In this document: positions 11,251 through 11,662 of the stretch, in pieces
Layout: every line of letters starts with the position of its first letter
How positions within the stretch are numbered: position 1 is the first letter of the stretch
NCBI GenBank assembly: GCA_946481495.1
Contig: CAMLNW010000064.1
Span: 1 to 11,662, forward strand
DNA length: 11,662 bases
Source: an uncultured Actinomycetes bacterium
GTDB lineage: Bacteria > Actinomycetota > Thermoleophilia > Solirubrobacterales > Thermoleophilaceae
Direction: 5' to 3'
Made by a program: the position numbers and the translations under genes
Notes under the pieces: generated by a model
Told to the model about the DNA's origin: nothing
What the model saw: the letters and a program-made list of their open reading frames with translations, nothing else
Databases searched by the model: none

Positions 11251-11662
11251 ATGCTTCGAGATCAAGCGTCGCCGGGGGTTGGAAGTCGGGTGACGGTGCT
11301 GCTTGCCGCCGTGGCGGCTTCGATCGCGATGTCGCTCGCCATCGCGGCGGGTCCCGTGTCCACCGCCAACGCCATTCCGAACTATTTCTGCGAGGGCTTC
11401 AACCTGGCACCTTACGGGCAGTCCGGAGACAGATGCGACGCGCTCCACAGCCAGGGCGGATGGTCGGCGGCTGACGGCGGCACCATTTGGTGGGTCGGGG
11501 TGTACACGGGCGACAGGGCTGGTTGTGTCGCCTACCGGGGCTACTACGGTGAGCAGATCGGTAGCTGGCACTGCGTTGGCGGCGGGGGGCAGGCCAACCA
11601 GATATGGGCGCCAAATGGCTGGCTCCGCGGAACGAGCGGTTCCAGGACCAGAACCCCGAAGC
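11251..11662 (+). CDS. Secreted cysteine-containing protein of unknown function (partial)
   Basis: The gene starts at ATG 11251 behind a very strong AGGAGGAGGG ribosome site and is still open at the window edge (137 codons visible). Residues 1-41 are a clear signal peptide: basic N-terminus, hydrophobic core VTVLLAAVAASIAMSLAIAA (14-33), and a likely signal-peptidase cut after ANA (39-41). The mature part is rich in Gly, Trp and Tyr and has four cysteines, at 47, 62, 92 and 108. They lie in FCEG, DRCDA, AGCVAY and WHCVGGGG, and could form two disulfides outside the cell. I do not recognise a named domain. The last visible residues are Arg/Thr/Ser rich. It is separate from the sulfur-carrier operon by 130 bases and appears to be independently expressed. 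Confidence 0.75.
   Translation, partial: MLRDQASPGVGSRVTVLLAAVAASIAMSLAIAAGPVSTANAIPNYFCEGFNLAPYGQSGDRCDALHSQGGWSAADGGTIWWVGVYTGDRAGCVAYRGYYGEQIGSWHCVGGGGQANQIWAPNGWLRGTSGSRTRTPK

Overview
The window is high-GC DNA with strong G/C preference at third codon positions, GTG starts, several 1-11 base gene overlaps and possible leaderless starts. The SUF system built around SufU, a CysO-like sulfur carrier and a rhodanese-E1 enzyme suggest an actinobacterium. A deep-branching group such as Thermoleophilia/Solirubrobacterales is my guess and is not proven by the sequence. No tRNA, rRNA, CRISPR array, insertion sequence or replication origin was seen.

Layout. (1) 1-359, minus: N-terminal part of a thioredoxin-fold (glutaredoxin/GST-N-like) protein, cut by the window edge. 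(2) 471-1871, plus: sufB, alone. (3) 1943-3236, plus: two genes lying between the two halves of the suf locus, a DUF4917/SIR2-like protein with less biased codon use and a small DUF2188 protein. (4) 6936-3248, minus: sufC-sufD-sufS-sufU, tightly overlapped and convergent with the plus-strand genes. (5) 9380-7021, minus: sensor histidine kinase, NarL-type response regulator, then a Sco-like copper/thiol protein. (6) 9381-9638: a divergent regulatory region with a perfect 18-bp palindrome and two strong hairpins. (7) 9639-11120, plus: an E1-like adenylyltransferase with an N-terminal rhodanese domain, followed by a CysO/MoaD-like sulfur carrier. (8) 11251 to the right edge, plus: a secreted cysteine-containing protein, cut by the window edge.

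How the genes fit together. SufS takes sulfur from cysteine and passes it to SufU, and the SufBCD complex builds Fe-S clusters with it. The rhodanese-E1 and CysO pair would activate a sulfur carrier and load it as a thiocarboxylate for cysteine, molybdopterin or other thiolation chemistry. Much of the window is therefore sulfur-transfer machinery. The two-component system probably regulates itself, and perhaps the opposite gene pair, through the palindrome, and its output may include the Sco gene. The SIR2-like gene looks like a later arrival and could be a defence gene.

The points most worth following are the split suf locus with its inserted genes, a SufU lacking most of the SufU-specific insertion, the inverted domain order of the rhodanese-E1 protein, the residue after the diglycine of the sulfur carrier, and the palindrome and hairpins at 9384-9522.
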